From Roseovarius sp. W115 (lineage in GTDB: Bacteria > Pseudomonadota > Alphaproteobacteria > Rhodobacterales > Rhodobacteraceae): 64,000 nucleotides of DNA. The DNA lies in the NCBI RefSeq assembly GCF_032842945.2, contig NZ_CP146606.1, positions 2,980,501-3,044,500 on the forward strand, given 5' to 3'. The number at the start of each line of letters is the position of its first letter. Within the stretch, counting starts at the first letter, position 1. Shown piece by piece: positions 8,416 through 17,553 of the stretch. The notes beneath the pieces are model-generated. The model was not told the DNA's origin and searched no databases. It was given only the letters and a program-made list of their open reading frames with translations. The position numbers and the translations under genes are program-made.

Positions 8416-9248
8416 GCGACGCCATGGAGCGGATCGCGGCGGCGCTGGAGCGGATGAGCCCGGCGCCGATGGACGCCCCTGATTTTGAGGCTGCAGACGC
8501 GTTTGTCTGGCATGTGGAGCCAGATCGTCTTGAGCCGGTTCTAGACGTCAAACGTGTGGATATGTCCCTTTTGGTGGGTGTTGACCGCTCGCGTGATACG
8601 TTGTTGGCCAATACAGTCCAATTCGCACGTGGTTTGCCCGCGAACAATGCGCTCCTCTGGGGCGCGCGGGGGATGGGGAAATCCTCTCTCGTGAAGGCGG
8701 TGCATGCCGCTGTGCAGGCCGAGGGGCATGCGCTGAAGATTGTCGAGTTGCAGCGTGAAGACTTGCCTAGTGTCGGGCGGCTCTTGAATGTGCTGCGGAC
8801 AAGCGAGGCGCGGTTTCTGCTCTTTTGCGATGACCTGAGCTTTAGCCATGACGACCAGCATTACAAATCCCTAAAGGCGGTGCTGGACGGTGGCATTGAG
8901 GGGCGGCCCGACAATGTGGTGTTCTATGCGACCTCGAACCGCCGCCACCTGATGCCGCGCGATATGATCGAAAACGAACGCTCAAGCGCCATCAACCCTA
9001 GCGAGGCGGTGGAAGAGAAAGTGTCGCTCTCGGATCGCTTTGGCCTGTGGCTGGGTTTCCATCCGTGTTCGCAGGATGAATACCTAGCGATGATCGACGG
9101 CTATTGCGCCGCCCATGGTGTCAAAGTCGACACTGAGACTCTGCGTGCTGAGGCCATCGAATGGCAAGCCACACGCGGCGCACGGTCCGGCCGCGTGGCA
9201 TGGCAGTTCTTTGTTGATCTCGCCGGACGGCACAGGGTGAAGATTTAG
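8412..9248 (+). CDS. DUF815 family AAA+ ATPase
   Basis: A 278-residue P-loop ATPase of the DUF815 family. Walker A is GARGMGKSS at about residues 84-92, Walker B is FLLFCDDLSF near residues 135-144, and a sensor-like ATSNRRHLMPR follows near 180. The function of the family is not established; members resemble AAA+ proteins. A GTG start is used, overlapping the tatC stop (GTGA), with GGAGAAGGAC upstream. Its position as the last gene of the tat operon is conserved in my experience of related genomes, but no functional link to Tat export is shown by the sequence. Confidence 0.9.
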   Translation: MSDAMERIAAALERMSPAPMDAPDFEAADAFVWHVEPDRLEPVLDVKRVDMSLLVGVDRSRDTLLANTVQFARGLPANNALLWGARGMGKSSLVKAVHAAVQAEGHALKIVELQREDLPSVGRLLNVLRTSEARFLLFCDDLSFSHDDQHYKSLKAVLDGGIEGRPDNVVFYATSNRRHLMPRDMIENERSSAINPSEAVEEKVSLSDRFGLWLGFHPCSQDEYLAMIDGYCAAHGVKVDTETLRAEAIEWQATRGARSGRVAWQFFVDLAGRHRVKI

Positions 9249-9319
9249 GGCGCGCCGGATACGGCGAAGGGTGGGGGCAGTGCTCTACGGCGCCATGTTT
9301 TCACCCCGTACCTCATGAG

Positions 9320-9366
9320 CCGATGTCTTTAAAAAACATCGGTTCGGAAACTTTTAAAGTTTCCGG
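9320..9366. terminator. Twin inverted repeats between convergent genes
   Basis: Two hairpins lie back to back between the DUF815 gene and the convergent LysM/M23 gene. CCGATGT (9320-9326) pairs with ACATCGG (9336-9342), and CGGAAACTT (9345-9353) pairs with AAGTTTCCG (9357-9365). Their position between converging 3' ends suits a bidirectional transcription terminator. Neither stem is followed by a long U-tract. Confidence 0.5.
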
Positions 9367-9378
9367 CACCGTATCAGT

Positions 9379-10527
9379 TCACTGCAAAAACGGGATCGGA
9401 TCTACGCTGTCAAAGCCCTTGCGGACCTCGAAATGCACCGCTGCCGCTCCATCGGATCTGATCTCTGCCAGTTGCTCTCCGCGTTCGATGCGGTCGTCCT
9501 TGTCGACCTTCACCTTCACCACATTGGAATAGACCGTCAGCAGGTTGTCTTCGTGTTTGACCACGATGATCGGGATGCCGTTTGTGTCTTTGGTGATGGC
9601 GGCCACGGTGCCATCGGCCGCGGCGCGGACCGGGGTTCCGGGTGGGGCTGCGATGTCGATGCCGTCATTCTTGCCTTTGGCATATTCGCGAATGATGTCG
9701 CCTTTGACCGGGAAGGCCATGCGCGTCTCACGTTTCCTGGTCTCGCCGCTCAGGTCCGGTGCGGCGGTACGCGCCACGGGTTGCGAGGCAGGTGCCGTGT
9801 CTTCTTCGGGCAATGGCTCTGAGGCGCTGGGTGGCAAAGGTGTTGGTGTGCCTGACCCGGGGAGTTCGGTGGCCAGCGGTGTGGCTTCAACCGAAGCGGT
9901 CCGCGTGTCAGCAACTGCTACTGGGATCAAAAGATATTGCCCTTCGCGTACATCGAAATCGGCACCAAGACCGTTCCAATCCGCGAGACTGCGCACTGAG
10001 ACGTTGTAGAGCCGGGCTATGGTAAAGGCTGTTTCACCGCGCTGGACCTGGTGACGGGTCGGTTCAACGCCGGGTGTCGCAGGGGTCAGGGTGCCGGGCC
10101 TTGGGTTGGCACCGTCAGCTGCATCAATCGCGGATCCCGCCAGCGTTGTGATGTCCACGCCATTTGCCGTTGTCGGCCCGCCAGCAGGTTCAGCTACGCG
10201 AGTGGGCAGGGCGATGATTTCATTTTGGCGCAGGGGCGCATCAGGGTTTATGCCGTTGTAGCTGGCCAAGGCGTTCACATCGACGCCAATGCGCTCGGAC
10301 ACCGTGCGCAGCGTATCGCCTCGTTTTGCGACGGCCACCTGATAGCTTGGATAGGAAATGATCCCGCGCGTGTCGGGCGCAGGCCGGTCTGTGTTGGCGT
10401 TGCGGGCCGCAGAAGCGGTGCTCGATGCGCCGCCTCGCAAGTCAAAATCCAAGTCGGAACAGGCGGTCAAGACCATCAATGCAGCGCATCCGGTCAGCGT
10501 GCCCACGCGGCGTAAGCGGAGAGTCAT
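9379..10527 (-). CDS. NlpD-like lipoprotein with two LysM domains and degenerate M23 domain
   Basis: A murein-associated lipoprotein of 382 residues. The chosen ATG follows GAGGACAAAATCGAG and gives a proper signal peptide with lipobox LTAC, so the mature protein begins at Cys. Two LysM modules, from AKRGDTLRTVSERIG and VQRGETAFTIARLYN, bind peptidoglycan. The C-terminal 110 residues are an M23 fold (GIDIAAPPGTPVRAAADG, VHFEVRKG). Two of the usual zinc ligands are missing: the first His is replaced in KNDGID and another in VYSNVVKV. This suggests a non-catalytic activator of amidases, as known for NlpD and EnvC. It is the third gene of a surE-pcm-nlpD-like operon, 80 bp after pcm. Confidence 0.88.
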   Translation of the reverse strand: MTLRLRRVGTLTGCAALMVLTACSDLDFDLRGGASSTASAARNANTDRPAPDTRGIISYPSYQVAVAKRGDTLRTVSERIGVDVNALASYNGINPDAPLRQNEIIALPTRVAEPAGGPTTANGVDITTLAGSAIDAADGANPRPGTLTPATPGVEPTRHQVQRGETAFTIARLYNVSVRSLADWNGLGADFDVREGQYLLIPVAVADTRTASVEATPLATELPGSGTPTPLPPSASEPLPEEDTAPASQPVARTAAPDLSGETRKRETRMAFPVKGDIIREYAKGKNDGIDIAAPPGTPVRAAADGTVAAITKDTNGIPIIVVKHEDNLLTVYSNVVKVKVDKDDRIERGEQLAEIRSDGAAAVHFEVRKGFDSVDPIPFLQ

Positions 10528-10607
10528 CTCGATTTTGTCCTCATCACATGCCCCTTGTTGACCGGGGCTTCTTGTTACAACCTGTATCACATCAGCGCAT
10601 TGCTGCG

Positions 10608-11291
10608 CTACTCATCTCGGTCGACACCTCCCAAAAGAGGCACAAACCGCACCGGAGTCAGTTCGTCATAGTCAAAACCATTTTCGGTTTTTGTCACCCG
10701 AATGAGACTTTGGACCGTGTCAGACTGTCCCACCGGTACAACCATAATACCGCCTATTTTGAGCTGCGCCAAGAGAGGTCCTGGGGGGTCTTCTGCGGCA
10801 GCGGTCACCAGAATTCGGTCAAATGGTGCCTGATCAGGCAAGCCAAAACTGCCATCGCCAGTGAGCACGGTGATATTTGTCAAATCAAGTGCGCGAAAGA
10901 TTTCGGCGGCTTCGCTCGCGAGGCGTGGATGGCGGTCCATTGTATAGACACGGCGGGCCAGTTGGCTGAGGATGGCGGCCTGATAGCCCGAGCCGGTGCC
11001 CACCTCGAGCACCTTGTCACGGGGCTGCACTTTGAGCGCTTGGGTCATCAGCCCGACGACCGAGGGTTGCGAAATGGTTTGTCCGCAGGAAATCGGCAAC
11101 GGCGTATCGTCATAGGCATGCGTGGCGAAGTGACCACGCACGAAAGGGCCGCGATCGATTTTTTCCATAGCCGTAAGTGTCCGCGCATCCGTCACCCCGC
11201 GCGAGCGCAGGGAGAAGAGGAACTGCATCTTGCGCTCCGCTGCGCTTTCCTCGGGGTCTTGAGGAGCCTCTTGAGGGGCGTTTTCACTCAT
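10608..11291 (-). CDS. pcm: Protein-L-isoaspartate O-methyltransferase
   Basis: A 227-residue SAM-dependent enzyme that methylates L-isoaspartyl residues to start repair of aged proteins. The family-specific segment [20 protein letters not shown] is present, followed by motif [16 protein letters not shown] and the post-I region [10 protein letters not shown]. Motif II reads [14 protein letters not shown] and motif [13 protein letters not shown]. The first 25 residues are Glu/Ala-rich and not conserved. It starts 8 bp after the surE stop, in the classical surE-pcm arrangement. No strong ribosome binding site is visible. Confidence 0.95.
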   Translation of the reverse strand: MSENAPQEAPQDPEESAAERKMQFLFSLRSRGVTDARTLTAMEKIDRGPFVRGHFATHAYDDTPLPISCGQTISQPSVVGLMTQALKVQPRDKVLEVGTGSGYQAAILSQLARRVYTMDRHPRLASEAAEIFRALDLTNITVLTGDGSFGLPDQAPFDRILVTAAAEDPPGPLLAQLKIGGIMVVPVGQSDTVQSLIRVTKTENGFDYDELTPVRFVPLLGGVDRDE

Positions 11292-11299
11292 TTTTCAGA

Positions 11300-12082
11300 T
11301 CATTCAATCATCGTCAAAGCATCGAGTACATCATGTGCGGTCAGATCAGCCCGCATCGGTGTGACGGAAATATACCCTTTTAAATTCCAATCCGCATCTG
11401 ACCCTTCCGCGGTAGGTTGCTGCTGTGGCGCGCCGGTCACCCACAGGAACTTGCGTCCTGATGGAGAGTGATGTGGTTTGACGCCAAATCCCATATCACG
11501 GCGAAAACCCTGGCGGCAGGCGCGCAGACCTAAGACCTCGCTGCCTGGGACCGGTGGGAAGTTCACATTGTAGAAGATACCATAATCGTCCTGGCTCCAC
11601 ACGCCTTTGTCCAAAAGGGTGCGCACCGTGTGTAACCCGTGCTGTCGCGCGGCTTCGAACTTGTCATCGAGATCTTTGTTGCGTGGGCCGTAGTATTGGC
11701 TGAGCGCAATGGCAGGCAGCCCTTGAAGTGCGGCTTCCATGGCCGCGCCAACGGTGCCGGAATAGACCGCGTTTTCTGCAGAGTTGTTGCCGCGGTTGAC
11801 GCCAGAAAGCACGAGGTCGGGTGGCGTGTTTTTCATCACGTCATGCTTGGCGGCCAGAACACAATCCGCTGGACTGCCCTGCACCGCAAAGCGGCGGGGG
11901 GCCATTTCTGCGATCATCATCGGATTGGTAAAAGAAATGCAGTGCCCCACACCGGATTGCTCAAACGCGGGGGCAACAACCCAAACTTCACCGTTTGGGC
12001 CGGCCAGTTCGGCAGCTATGTCTTCCATGACGGCCAGCCCGGGGGCGGAGATGCCATCATCATTGGTGATGAGAATACGCAA
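11300..12082 (-). CDS. surE: 5'/3'-nucleotidase SurE (TTG start)
   Basis: A metal-dependent nucleoside monophosphate phosphatase of 260 residues. The family begins with (M)RILITNDDG, and here that segment is preceded by a TTG codon with AAGGAG 6 bases upstream; no in-frame ATG fits. An upstream GTG at 12226 would add 48 residues unlike SurE. Metal and active-site motifs are visible: NDDG, the VVAP segment, [22 protein letters not shown] and YNVNFPPV. It is the first gene of the operon with pcm and the NlpD-like protein. Confidence 0.95.
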   Translation of the reverse strand: MRILITNDDGISAPGLAVMEDIAAELAGPNGEVWVVAPAFEQSGVGHCISFTNPMMIAEMAPRRFAVQGSPADCVLAAKHDVMKNTPPDLVLSGVNRGNNSAENAVYSGTVGAAMEAALQGLPAIALSQYYGPRNKDLDDKFEAARQHGLHTVRTLLDKGVWSQDDYGIFYNVNFPPVPGSEVLGLRACRQGFRRDMGFGVKPHHSPSGRKFLWVTGAPQQQPTAEGSDADWNLKGYISVTPMRADLTAHDVLDALTMIE

Positions 12083-12352
12083 ATTCTGCTCCTTGGGGTT
12101 GCAACGACTGGAAGCTGTCTGCGGATATCTATCCGCGGGGGAAGAGAGGGGCAAGCGTGCATGACGTCTGCCGCAATGTTGCTTGATTTTTGTAGCGACA
12201 TAGCTGCTGTGCGCCGAATGGAGCACCGCTGCGTGGTGAAAAGTCAGCAGTCTTCACAACGTATAGCCTTGTCTAAATGGCGATTTATTTGTGCTGGCAC
12301 AGACACTTTGATCCCGTAAGGTTGGTCAGGCGAAACTGAGTGCGAGATTGGC

Positions 12353-13579
12353 ATGAAGACGGATGTGCAGGTGGCTGTCATCGGCGGTGGAATAGTCGGC
12401 GCGTCTGTCTTGTACTGGCTGGCAAAGCTCGGCTGGACGGACACGGTTTTGCTGGAGCGGCGCGAATTGACCTCAGGCTCAACGTGGCACGCAGCCGGAA
12501 ACACGACGTATTTCGGACCGTATCCAAAAATGACCGCCTTGTTCGCGGGCTCCATTCGCACCTATCTGCAAGCTCAAGAAGAAACCGGACAATCGGTTGG
12601 CTTTCATGAGACGGGTAGCCTCAGGTTGGCCGCCACTGAGCGTGAACTGGAATTGTTTCATGTCTACGCGCCGCGATATGAGGCCATGAGAATACCGTTC
12701 CACATCCGAAGCCCGGAAGAGGTTGCGGCCCTGCACCCCTTCATCGATGTGGGCGCAATTCACGGGGCGGCACATACCCCGACAGATGGTCACGTAGACC
12801 CAACAGGCGCTACGACAGCATTGGCACAGGCCGCCCGGCAGCTCGGTGCGTCGATTGAACGTCACACGCCTGTTGGCGCAATCAGCAAGACTGGAAATAA
12901 ATGGGTTCTTGAAACTGTGCATGGCGTTGTCACCGCAGACCATGTCGTTGTGGCCACTTCATTCTGGGCGCGTGAAATGCTGCAGCCGCTGGGTCTGAAC
13001 CTGCCGATTTACCCGACGCAACATCACGAAATCATCACAGAAAACCTCCCCGAGATCGCCGCATTGGACAAGGAACTGCCCTCTATGCGGGACAGTTGGG
13101 TGTCGTGCAACGTACGCCAAGAGCGAGACGGGCTATTGATAGGTATCTACGAAAAAGAGCCCGAATTCTGGGCGTTGGACGGCATCCCTCCGGACTTCAA
13201 GGAAGAGCTGCTTCCTCCAAACCTTGACCCTTTGATGCCGCATCTGGAACGGCTGATGGAGCGTATGCCGCTTTTTGCCAAGGCCGGGATCAAAGTCGCC
13301 AATAATGGGCCGATGTGTCTGACGCCCGATGGATTGCCTTTGATCGGTCCGCTCCCCTCAATGGAGGGCCTTTGGTTGGCCACAGGGTTCAATGTCGGCA
13401 TTGGAACCGGCGGTGGATCGGCAGAAATCCTGGCCAATTGGATGGTCACGGGTCGGCCACCCAAAGGGCTTGATGCCATCCATGCGGATCGGTTTGGAAA
13501 TGACATCGGCAGAGATGAGGCAACAAGGTCTATCCGACACGTTTATGCGCGGGGCTATCATTTGCCTGATCACATCTGA
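12353..13579 (+). CDS. FAD-dependent oxidoreductase, dimethylglycine/sarcosine dehydrogenase-like, short form
   Basis: A 408-residue flavoenzyme of the DAO fold. The dinucleotide-binding motif VAVIGGGIVGASVLYWLA is at the N terminus, followed by ELTSGSTWHAAG, the segment used for flavin binding in dimethylglycine and sarcosine dehydrogenases. The C-terminal flavin region has LATGFNVGIGTGGGSAEILANWM and the tail RDEATRSIRHVYARGYHLP. In the larger family members this tail leads into folate-binding GcvT-type domains of about 400 further residues. Here a stop follows five residues later, and I see no remnant in the next 220 bp. It could be a natural single-domain form or a truncated gene. It stands alone, divergent from surE. 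Confidence 0.82.
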   Translation: MKTDVQVAVIGGGIVGASVLYWLAKLGWTDTVLLERRELTSGSTWHAAGNTTYFGPYPKMTALFAGSIRTYLQAQEETGQSVGFHETGSLRLAATERELELFHVYAPRYEAMRIPFHIRSPEEVAALHPFIDVGAIHGAAHTPTDGHVDPTGATTALAQAARQLGASIERHTPVGAISKTGNKWVLETVHGVVTADHVVVATSFWAREMLQPLGLNLPIYPTQHHEIITENLPEIAALDKELPSMRDSWVSCNVRQERDGLLIGIYEKEPEFWALDGIPPDFKEELLPPNLDPLMPHLERLMERMPLFAKAGIKVANNGPMCLTPDGLPLIGPLPSMEGLWLATGFNVGIGTGGGSAEILANWMVTGRPPKGLDAIHADRFGNDIGRDEATRSIRHVYARGYHLPDHI

Positions 13580-13803
13580 TGCGGGCTCACGGATGGAACA
13601 GGTCCACTCTTTGGCCTCGCAAAGCCTGTGTTTAACCGTCACATTTATGTTGCGAAACTCCGTTACCTCAATCCCAATATGTGCTGCAATATGTAGGTCT
13701 TGCCAGCCGCAAAACACGAGATATAGTGGTGGACATCAGGGGCGCAGGATCGCGTCCGGAGACATAAGGTACGAGGCAGACTGAGCAGGAGAACGAGAGC
13801 GTT

Positions 13804-14388
13804 ATGATTGCAGAGTTTAGAACTGAATTCGTCAGAGAACCGTCCGCGTTGAAACATCATCCGGCGTTGGTTCTAAATGCGGATTATCGGCCTCTCTCGT
13901 ACTATCCGTTGTCGCTTTGGACCTGGCAGGACGCCATCAAGGCGGCCTATCTTGATCGGGTGGACATCGTGGCCGAATATGAAGACACGGTGCGTAGTCC
14001 GTCCACCGAGATCAAGATCCCCTCGGTTATCGTGCTTAAAGACTACGTGAAGCCGCAAAAGAGGGTCGCCTTCACAAGGTTCAACCTCTTCCTGCGCGAT
14101 CAGTTTTGCTGTCAATATTGTGGCTCGAAGGGAGACCTCACCTTTGATCACGTTGTGCCGCGCGCCAAGGGCGGAATTACAAGTTGGGAAAACGTCGTGG
14201 CAGCGTGCAGCCCTTGCAACCTCAAGAAAGGTGCCAAGAGCCTTCGGCAGTCCAACCTAAGCCTGCGCCGCCCGCCGCGTGCGCCAGAGGCTGAACAGCT
14301 GCGCAATCTGGGGCGGAAGTTTCCACCCAACTATCTGCACGAAAGCTGGATGGATTTCCTTTACTGGGATGCCGAGCTGCAGGCTTAG
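13804..14388 (+). CDS. HNH endonuclease family protein
   Basis: A 194-residue protein with a C-terminal HNH nuclease domain at about residues 95-150. Zinc-binding cysteines are in CQYCGS and CSPCNLKKG. The core reads LTFDHVVPRAKGG with the catalytic DH, followed by SWENVVAAC. The N-terminal 80 residues (ALVLNADYRPLSYYPLSLW) are typical of a widespread chromosomal HNH family of unknown substrate, distinct from restriction or homing enzymes. It converges with the DEAD-box helicase gene, the two stop codons overlapping by 4 bp. The gap upstream shows no clear partner. Confidence 0.93.
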   Translation: MIAEFRTEFVREPSALKHHPALVLNADYRPLSYYPLSLWTWQDAIKAAYLDRVDIVAEYEDTVRSPSTEIKIPSVIVLKDYVKPQKRVAFTRFNLFLRDQFCCQYCGSKGDLTFDHVVPRAKGGITSWENVVAACSPCNLKKGAKSLRQSNLSLRRPPRAPEAEQLRNLGRKFPPNYLHESWMDFLYWDAELQA

Positions 14389-15665
14389 GCAGCCTTACGA
14401 CGGCGAGGCCTGCGCCTCTTGGTGCCTTGAGGTGCCTGGCCATTGCCCGCAGGTTTCGATGACCTGTTCCGGGGTGGACCTGAACGACGGCGTTGCCCTT
14501 GCTTCTGGCCTCGTTTGGGACGCGCTGTGAAATCTGTTGGCGGCGTGCCACCCGCCACAGGGATCGTGATTTTCATCAGTTTCTCGATGTCGCGCAACAA
14601 CCCGGCCTCTTCATGGGCGCAAAAGGCAATGGCTTCGCCCTCTCGCCCGGCGCGTGCCGTGCGGCCAATCCGGTGCACATAATTGTCCGCCACTTCTGGC
14701 AGATCATAGTTGATCACATAGGCGACACCCGGAATGTCGATGCCCCGGGCCGCCACATCCGTGGCCACCAGTACATTGACAGTGCCTTGCCGGAACGCCT
14801 TGAGCGCGCGGTCGCGCTGACCTTGGGTCTTGTTGCCGTGAATGGAAGCAGCGTTGAACCCGTCGGCCACCAGACCCTTCATCAGCTTTTCCGCGCCATG
14901 CTTGGTGCGCGCAAAGACCAGAGTCAGCGCACCGGGGTCATTCGACAGGATTTCGCGCAGCTTGGAGGGCTTTTCCGGGCCGGGCACAAAATGGACCGAC
15001 TGGGTGATCTTGTCGGCGGCTTTGCCCGGAGGTGCCACCTGCACCCGTTTGGGATTGCTCAAATAGGCTTGGCTCAGTTCTTCCATCTGTTTTGGCATGG
15101 TGGCCGAAAACAGCATGGTCTGACGCGGGGTGCCCAGCTTCGGTGCGATTTTGCGCAGGTCATGGATAAAGCCCATGTCGAGCATCTGGTCGGCCTCGTC
15201 CAGCACCAGATGACGCGCGGTTGAAAGATCGAGCGCACGGCGGTCCATCAGGTCGATCAACCGGCCCGGCGTAGCCACGAGGATATCGGTACTCCGGCTC
15301 AGAAGCTTGATCTGTTTGCCGATGGATTGCCCACCCACAACGGTGACAACACGCAGCTTAGTTTTAGCCGTCAGATTGCGCAGGCTGTCGGCGATCTGGT
15401 TCACCAGTTCGCGGGTGGGGGCCAGGATCAGCGCCTTGACCGTTTTCTCGCGCGGCTTGCCGGGCTGATCCAGCAAATGCTGAATGAGCGGCAGGCCAAA
15501 GGCGAGGGTTTTGCCTGTGCCCGTCTGGGCAAGTCCCAGAACATCATGGCCTTCGAGGGCTAGCGGAATGGCTTTGTTTTGGATAGGTGTTGGTTCAGTC
15601 AGACCGGCCTCTTTGATGGCCGTGTTCAATTGGGGCGCAAGGCCCAGCATGTCAAAATCGTACAA
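14385..15665 (-). CDS. DEAD-box RNA helicase (RhlE-like)
   Basis: An ATP-dependent RNA helicase of about 426 residues. The motifs appear in order: FxxLGL/Q-motif region TEPTPIQNKAIP, motif I AQTGTGKT, Ia PTRELVNQ, II DEAD, III SAT, and in domain 2 FARTKHGAEKL, ATDVAARGIDI and HRIGRTARAG. The tail is Arg/Lys/Gly-rich, fitting nonspecific RNA binding. A TTG start is chosen because AAAAGGACACGAC precedes it and the protein then begins YDFDMLGL, as in homologues; the in-frame ATG five codons later is an alternative. A longer reading from 15878 adds 71 residues with no family resemblance. Confidence 0.92.
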   Translation of the reverse strand: MYDFDMLGLAPQLNTAIKEAGLTEPTPIQNKAIPLALEGHDVLGLAQTGTGKTLAFGLPLIQHLLDQPGKPREKTVKALILAPTRELVNQIADSLRNLTAKTKLRVVTVVGGQSIGKQIKLLSRSTDILVATPGRLIDLMDRRALDLSTARHLVLDEADQMLDMGFIHDLRKIAPKLGTPRQTMLFSATMPKQMEELSQAYLSNPKRVQVAPPGKAADKITQSVHFVPGPEKPSKLREILSNDPGALTLVFARTKHGAEKLMKGLVADGFNAASIHGNKTQGQRDRALKAFRQGTVNVLVATDVAARGIDIPGVAYVINYDLPEVADNYVHRIGRTARAGREGEAIAFCAHEEAGLLRDIEKLMKITIPVAGGTPPTDFTARPKRGQKQGQRRRSGPPRNRSSKPAGNGQAPQGTKRRRPRRRKAA

Positions 15666-16091
15666 GTCGTGTCCTTTTCGGAGCGCACAGCCGCAAGGGC
15701 ATGCACGCAAGTACATAATGCCCGCACCGAATGCGCAGGCGAGAGGGTTTGGCGATGCTTTAAGACAGTCGGGCGTATCCCGCGCCGTCTGGCACCGCAT
15801 CAGAAACCCTGCGTGATGGGGAACTGGAAATCTTGGGCTGGTTGCTTGTCCCGGCTTTGCCGCCAGGCTCACGCGCAATCACAGCGATAGGCGGGACATG
15901 GGGCTTTGGCGGCTAAGTGTCAAGCATTCTTTGTGTTTTTGCGGGAGTGTGTGGCGGGGGTGTCTTCGAAGGTTTTGCGATCCAAACTAATAAAATCGCA
16001 TTTCATAGGGCACTGGATCACCATCCAATAGTCTGGCGTTTGCACGGTTTAAGTAGATGGTGGGTTTGAGCTCAGAGCAACGTCGGCTTAA
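15666..16091. other. Intergenic stretch without a recognisable gene
   Basis: About 426 bases between the helicase start and the AT-rich orphan gene. I see no convincing coding sequence, tRNA or repeat. It must hold the helicase promoter. A small hairpin pairs TGGAT (16014-16018) with ATCCA (16023-16027). Base composition becomes more AT-rich after about 15910, toward the orphan gene. Confidence 0.6.
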
Positions 16092-16808
16092 CTACATTTC
16101 TTCAACACTATTCCGCCACTCCAAAGCGGGGCCCTTATGAGTACCGCCTGTATCAACCAACACTTGGATGTGTTCTTGTGAGGGGAAGTCATCGGAGTGG
16201 TGAGGCCAAAATTTCATGACGTGCTTTTCCCACCAGACTGCTGGATCTAATTGATTAATTTTGCCATCATGCACTTCTTCGTAAACGAAACCTTCAGACC
16301 TAAGTTCGTATACAGCTTTATTCAGCGCGGCCTTAAAATCAGGGGCGGCAACATAGTAAACGACAACTGCCTTTTCCCATTCTTTTGGCATACTAACGTT
16401 TGCGCCCCATGACACTAGAATTGGGCATTCAAATAACAGGTTGGTGTAGCTGAAGAGTGGTTCAGAACTATATTGAATTTCGTCTACCAGAGTTTCGTTC
16501 AAAGCATCTGAAAATATCAGGTCCATATCGCAAATACCGGCACACTTTTCGGCTAAGTTTCTACCCAACTCAATAGATGCGCCAGAAGCTTCGACAATGA
16601 GCGCAATGCGAACCTTTTCTTCGTCTTTGTGCTTTAACTTTGAGAAATAAGCATTTTTTACTTGAGGAAATGACCTAAGAACTTTTCCGACTTCAAACCT
16701 TAACACGCCAATCCCACCACCTTTGATATCTCCGAGGAATTCCATATTTGAAGGCTTAGCCTCAGATTGCTCAGGCTCTTTCTTTTTTCCAAAAATCTTT
16801 CCAAACAC
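16092..16808 (-). CDS. AT-rich orphan gene, unknown protein (GTG start)
   Basis: A 238-residue soluble protein that I do not recognise. The GTG start is preceded by AGGAGG at 5 bases, the best ribosome binding site in the region; the protein then begins (M)FGKIFGKKKEPEQSEAK, with a short basic and polar head. No signal peptide or membrane helix is apparent. Conserved-looking segments are FGKIFGKKK, KVRIALIVEASGASIELGRNLAEK, FECPILVSWG and AVWWEKHVMKFWPHH. The last third (from VVVYYVAAPDFKAALN) looks like a separate alpha/beta unit. The gene is clearly more AT-rich than its neighbours, has different codon use, and stands between intergenic spacers, which suggests horizontal acquisition. Confidence 0.75.
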   Translation of the reverse strand: MFGKIFGKKKEPEQSEAKPSNMEFLGDIKGGGIGVLRFEVGKVLRSFPQVKNAYFSKLKHKDEEKVRIALIVEASGASIELGRNLAEKCAGICDMDLIFSDALNETLVDEIQYSSEPLFSYTNLLFECPILVSWGANVSMPKEWEKAVVVYYVAAPDFKAALNKAVYELRSEGFVYEEVHDGKINQLDPAVWWEKHVMKFWPHHSDDFPSQEHIQVLVDTGGTHKGPALEWRNSVEEM

Positions 16809-16974
16809 AAAAGCCTCCTGAGTCACCCAAAAGTTCTGTCATATTCTTTTTTGCACTTACTGTTGGAATTGCCAACGACAGCAAAGTCCTGCGGATTCAG
16901 CGGATCGCAAAGCCGACATGCAATACCCCAATACACCGAGCACCGCCGCTAAACCCACTCACACAGCGCACATC

Positions 16975-17007
16975 AAAAAAGGCGCCGCGACAAAGCCGGG
17001 CGCCTTT
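16975..17007 (-). terminator. Rho-independent terminator of the M23/bactofilin operon
   Basis: Read on the minus strand, AAAGGCGCC (complement of 16999-17007) and GGCGCCTTTTTT (complement of 16975-16986) form a strong GC stem ending in a run of six U, 22 bases after the bactofilin stop codon. This is a textbook intrinsic terminator for the operon. Confidence 0.9.
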
Positions 17008-17028
17008 CAAATCTTTTGGCCGGTGGCC

Positions 17029-17553
17029 TCAGCTCTTGGCTTGCGCCGGAGCCGCCGCAGGGGCGGCTTGCTGTGCGGGCTTCTTTGCGCCTGCGCTGAG
17101 TGGATCATCCTGACGTTGAACCGAGCCTTCGAAATGAGCACCGGATTCAATCGCGATGGTCTTGTGGATGATGTCACCCTCAACACGTGCGGTGGATGTC
17201 AGGCGTACTTTGAGACCGCGCACGCGGCCTACGATACGGCCATTGATCACCACATCATCGGCAATGACTTCGCCTTTGATCGTGGCGCCTTCGCCGATGG
17301 TCAGAAGATGTGCGCGAATGTCGCCCTCAACCGTGCCTTCGACCTGAATGTCGCCGGTTGTCTTGAGATTGCCAGTGACGTGCAAATCGGTCGACAGAGT
17401 AGAAGCCGGGGGTTTCGCCTTGGGGGCTGTTGCCTTGAACTCTCCACTTGCGCCGGATGCTGGGGGAACATCGGTGCGTGTCTCAGGCGTCGCGGGTTTG
17501 GCCGCGGTGTCTGCCTTCGGTGCTGGTTCGTTGATTTTGCTTTTAGAAAACAT
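17029..17553 (-). CDS. Bactofilin
   Basis: A 174-residue bactofilin, a cytoskeletal protein that polymerises without nucleotide and forms membrane-associated filaments that localise cell wall enzymes. The central DUF583 beta-helix spans about residues 50-145, with repeated turns such as LHVTGNLKTTGDIQVEGTVEG and GATIKGEVIADDVVINGRIVG. It is flanked by Pro/Ala/Lys-rich disordered tails, as usual. Its start overlaps the end of the M23 peptidase gene by 11 bp, so the two are almost certainly translated from one message. Pairing of a bactofilin with an M23 endopeptidase is a recurrent alphaproteobacterial module for cell shape. Confidence 0.95.
   Translation of the reverse strand: MFSKSKINEPAPKADTAAKPATPETRTDVPPASGASGEFKATAPKAKPPASTLSTDLHVTGNLKTTGDIQVEGTVEGDIRAHLLTIGEGATIKGEVIADDVVINGRIVGRVRGLKVRLTSTARVEGDIIHKTIAIESGAHFEGSVQRQDDPLSAGAKKPAQQAAPAAAPAQAKS

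Noticed and set aside
12083..12226. A 48-residue N-terminal extension of SurE from a GTG
   Set aside because: SurE proteins start at RILITNDDG, and AAGGAG is positioned for the TTG at 12082.
15666..15878. A 71-residue N-terminal extension of the DEAD-box helicase
   Set aside because: The extra residues do not resemble the family, and a ribosome binding site sits before the TTG at 15665.
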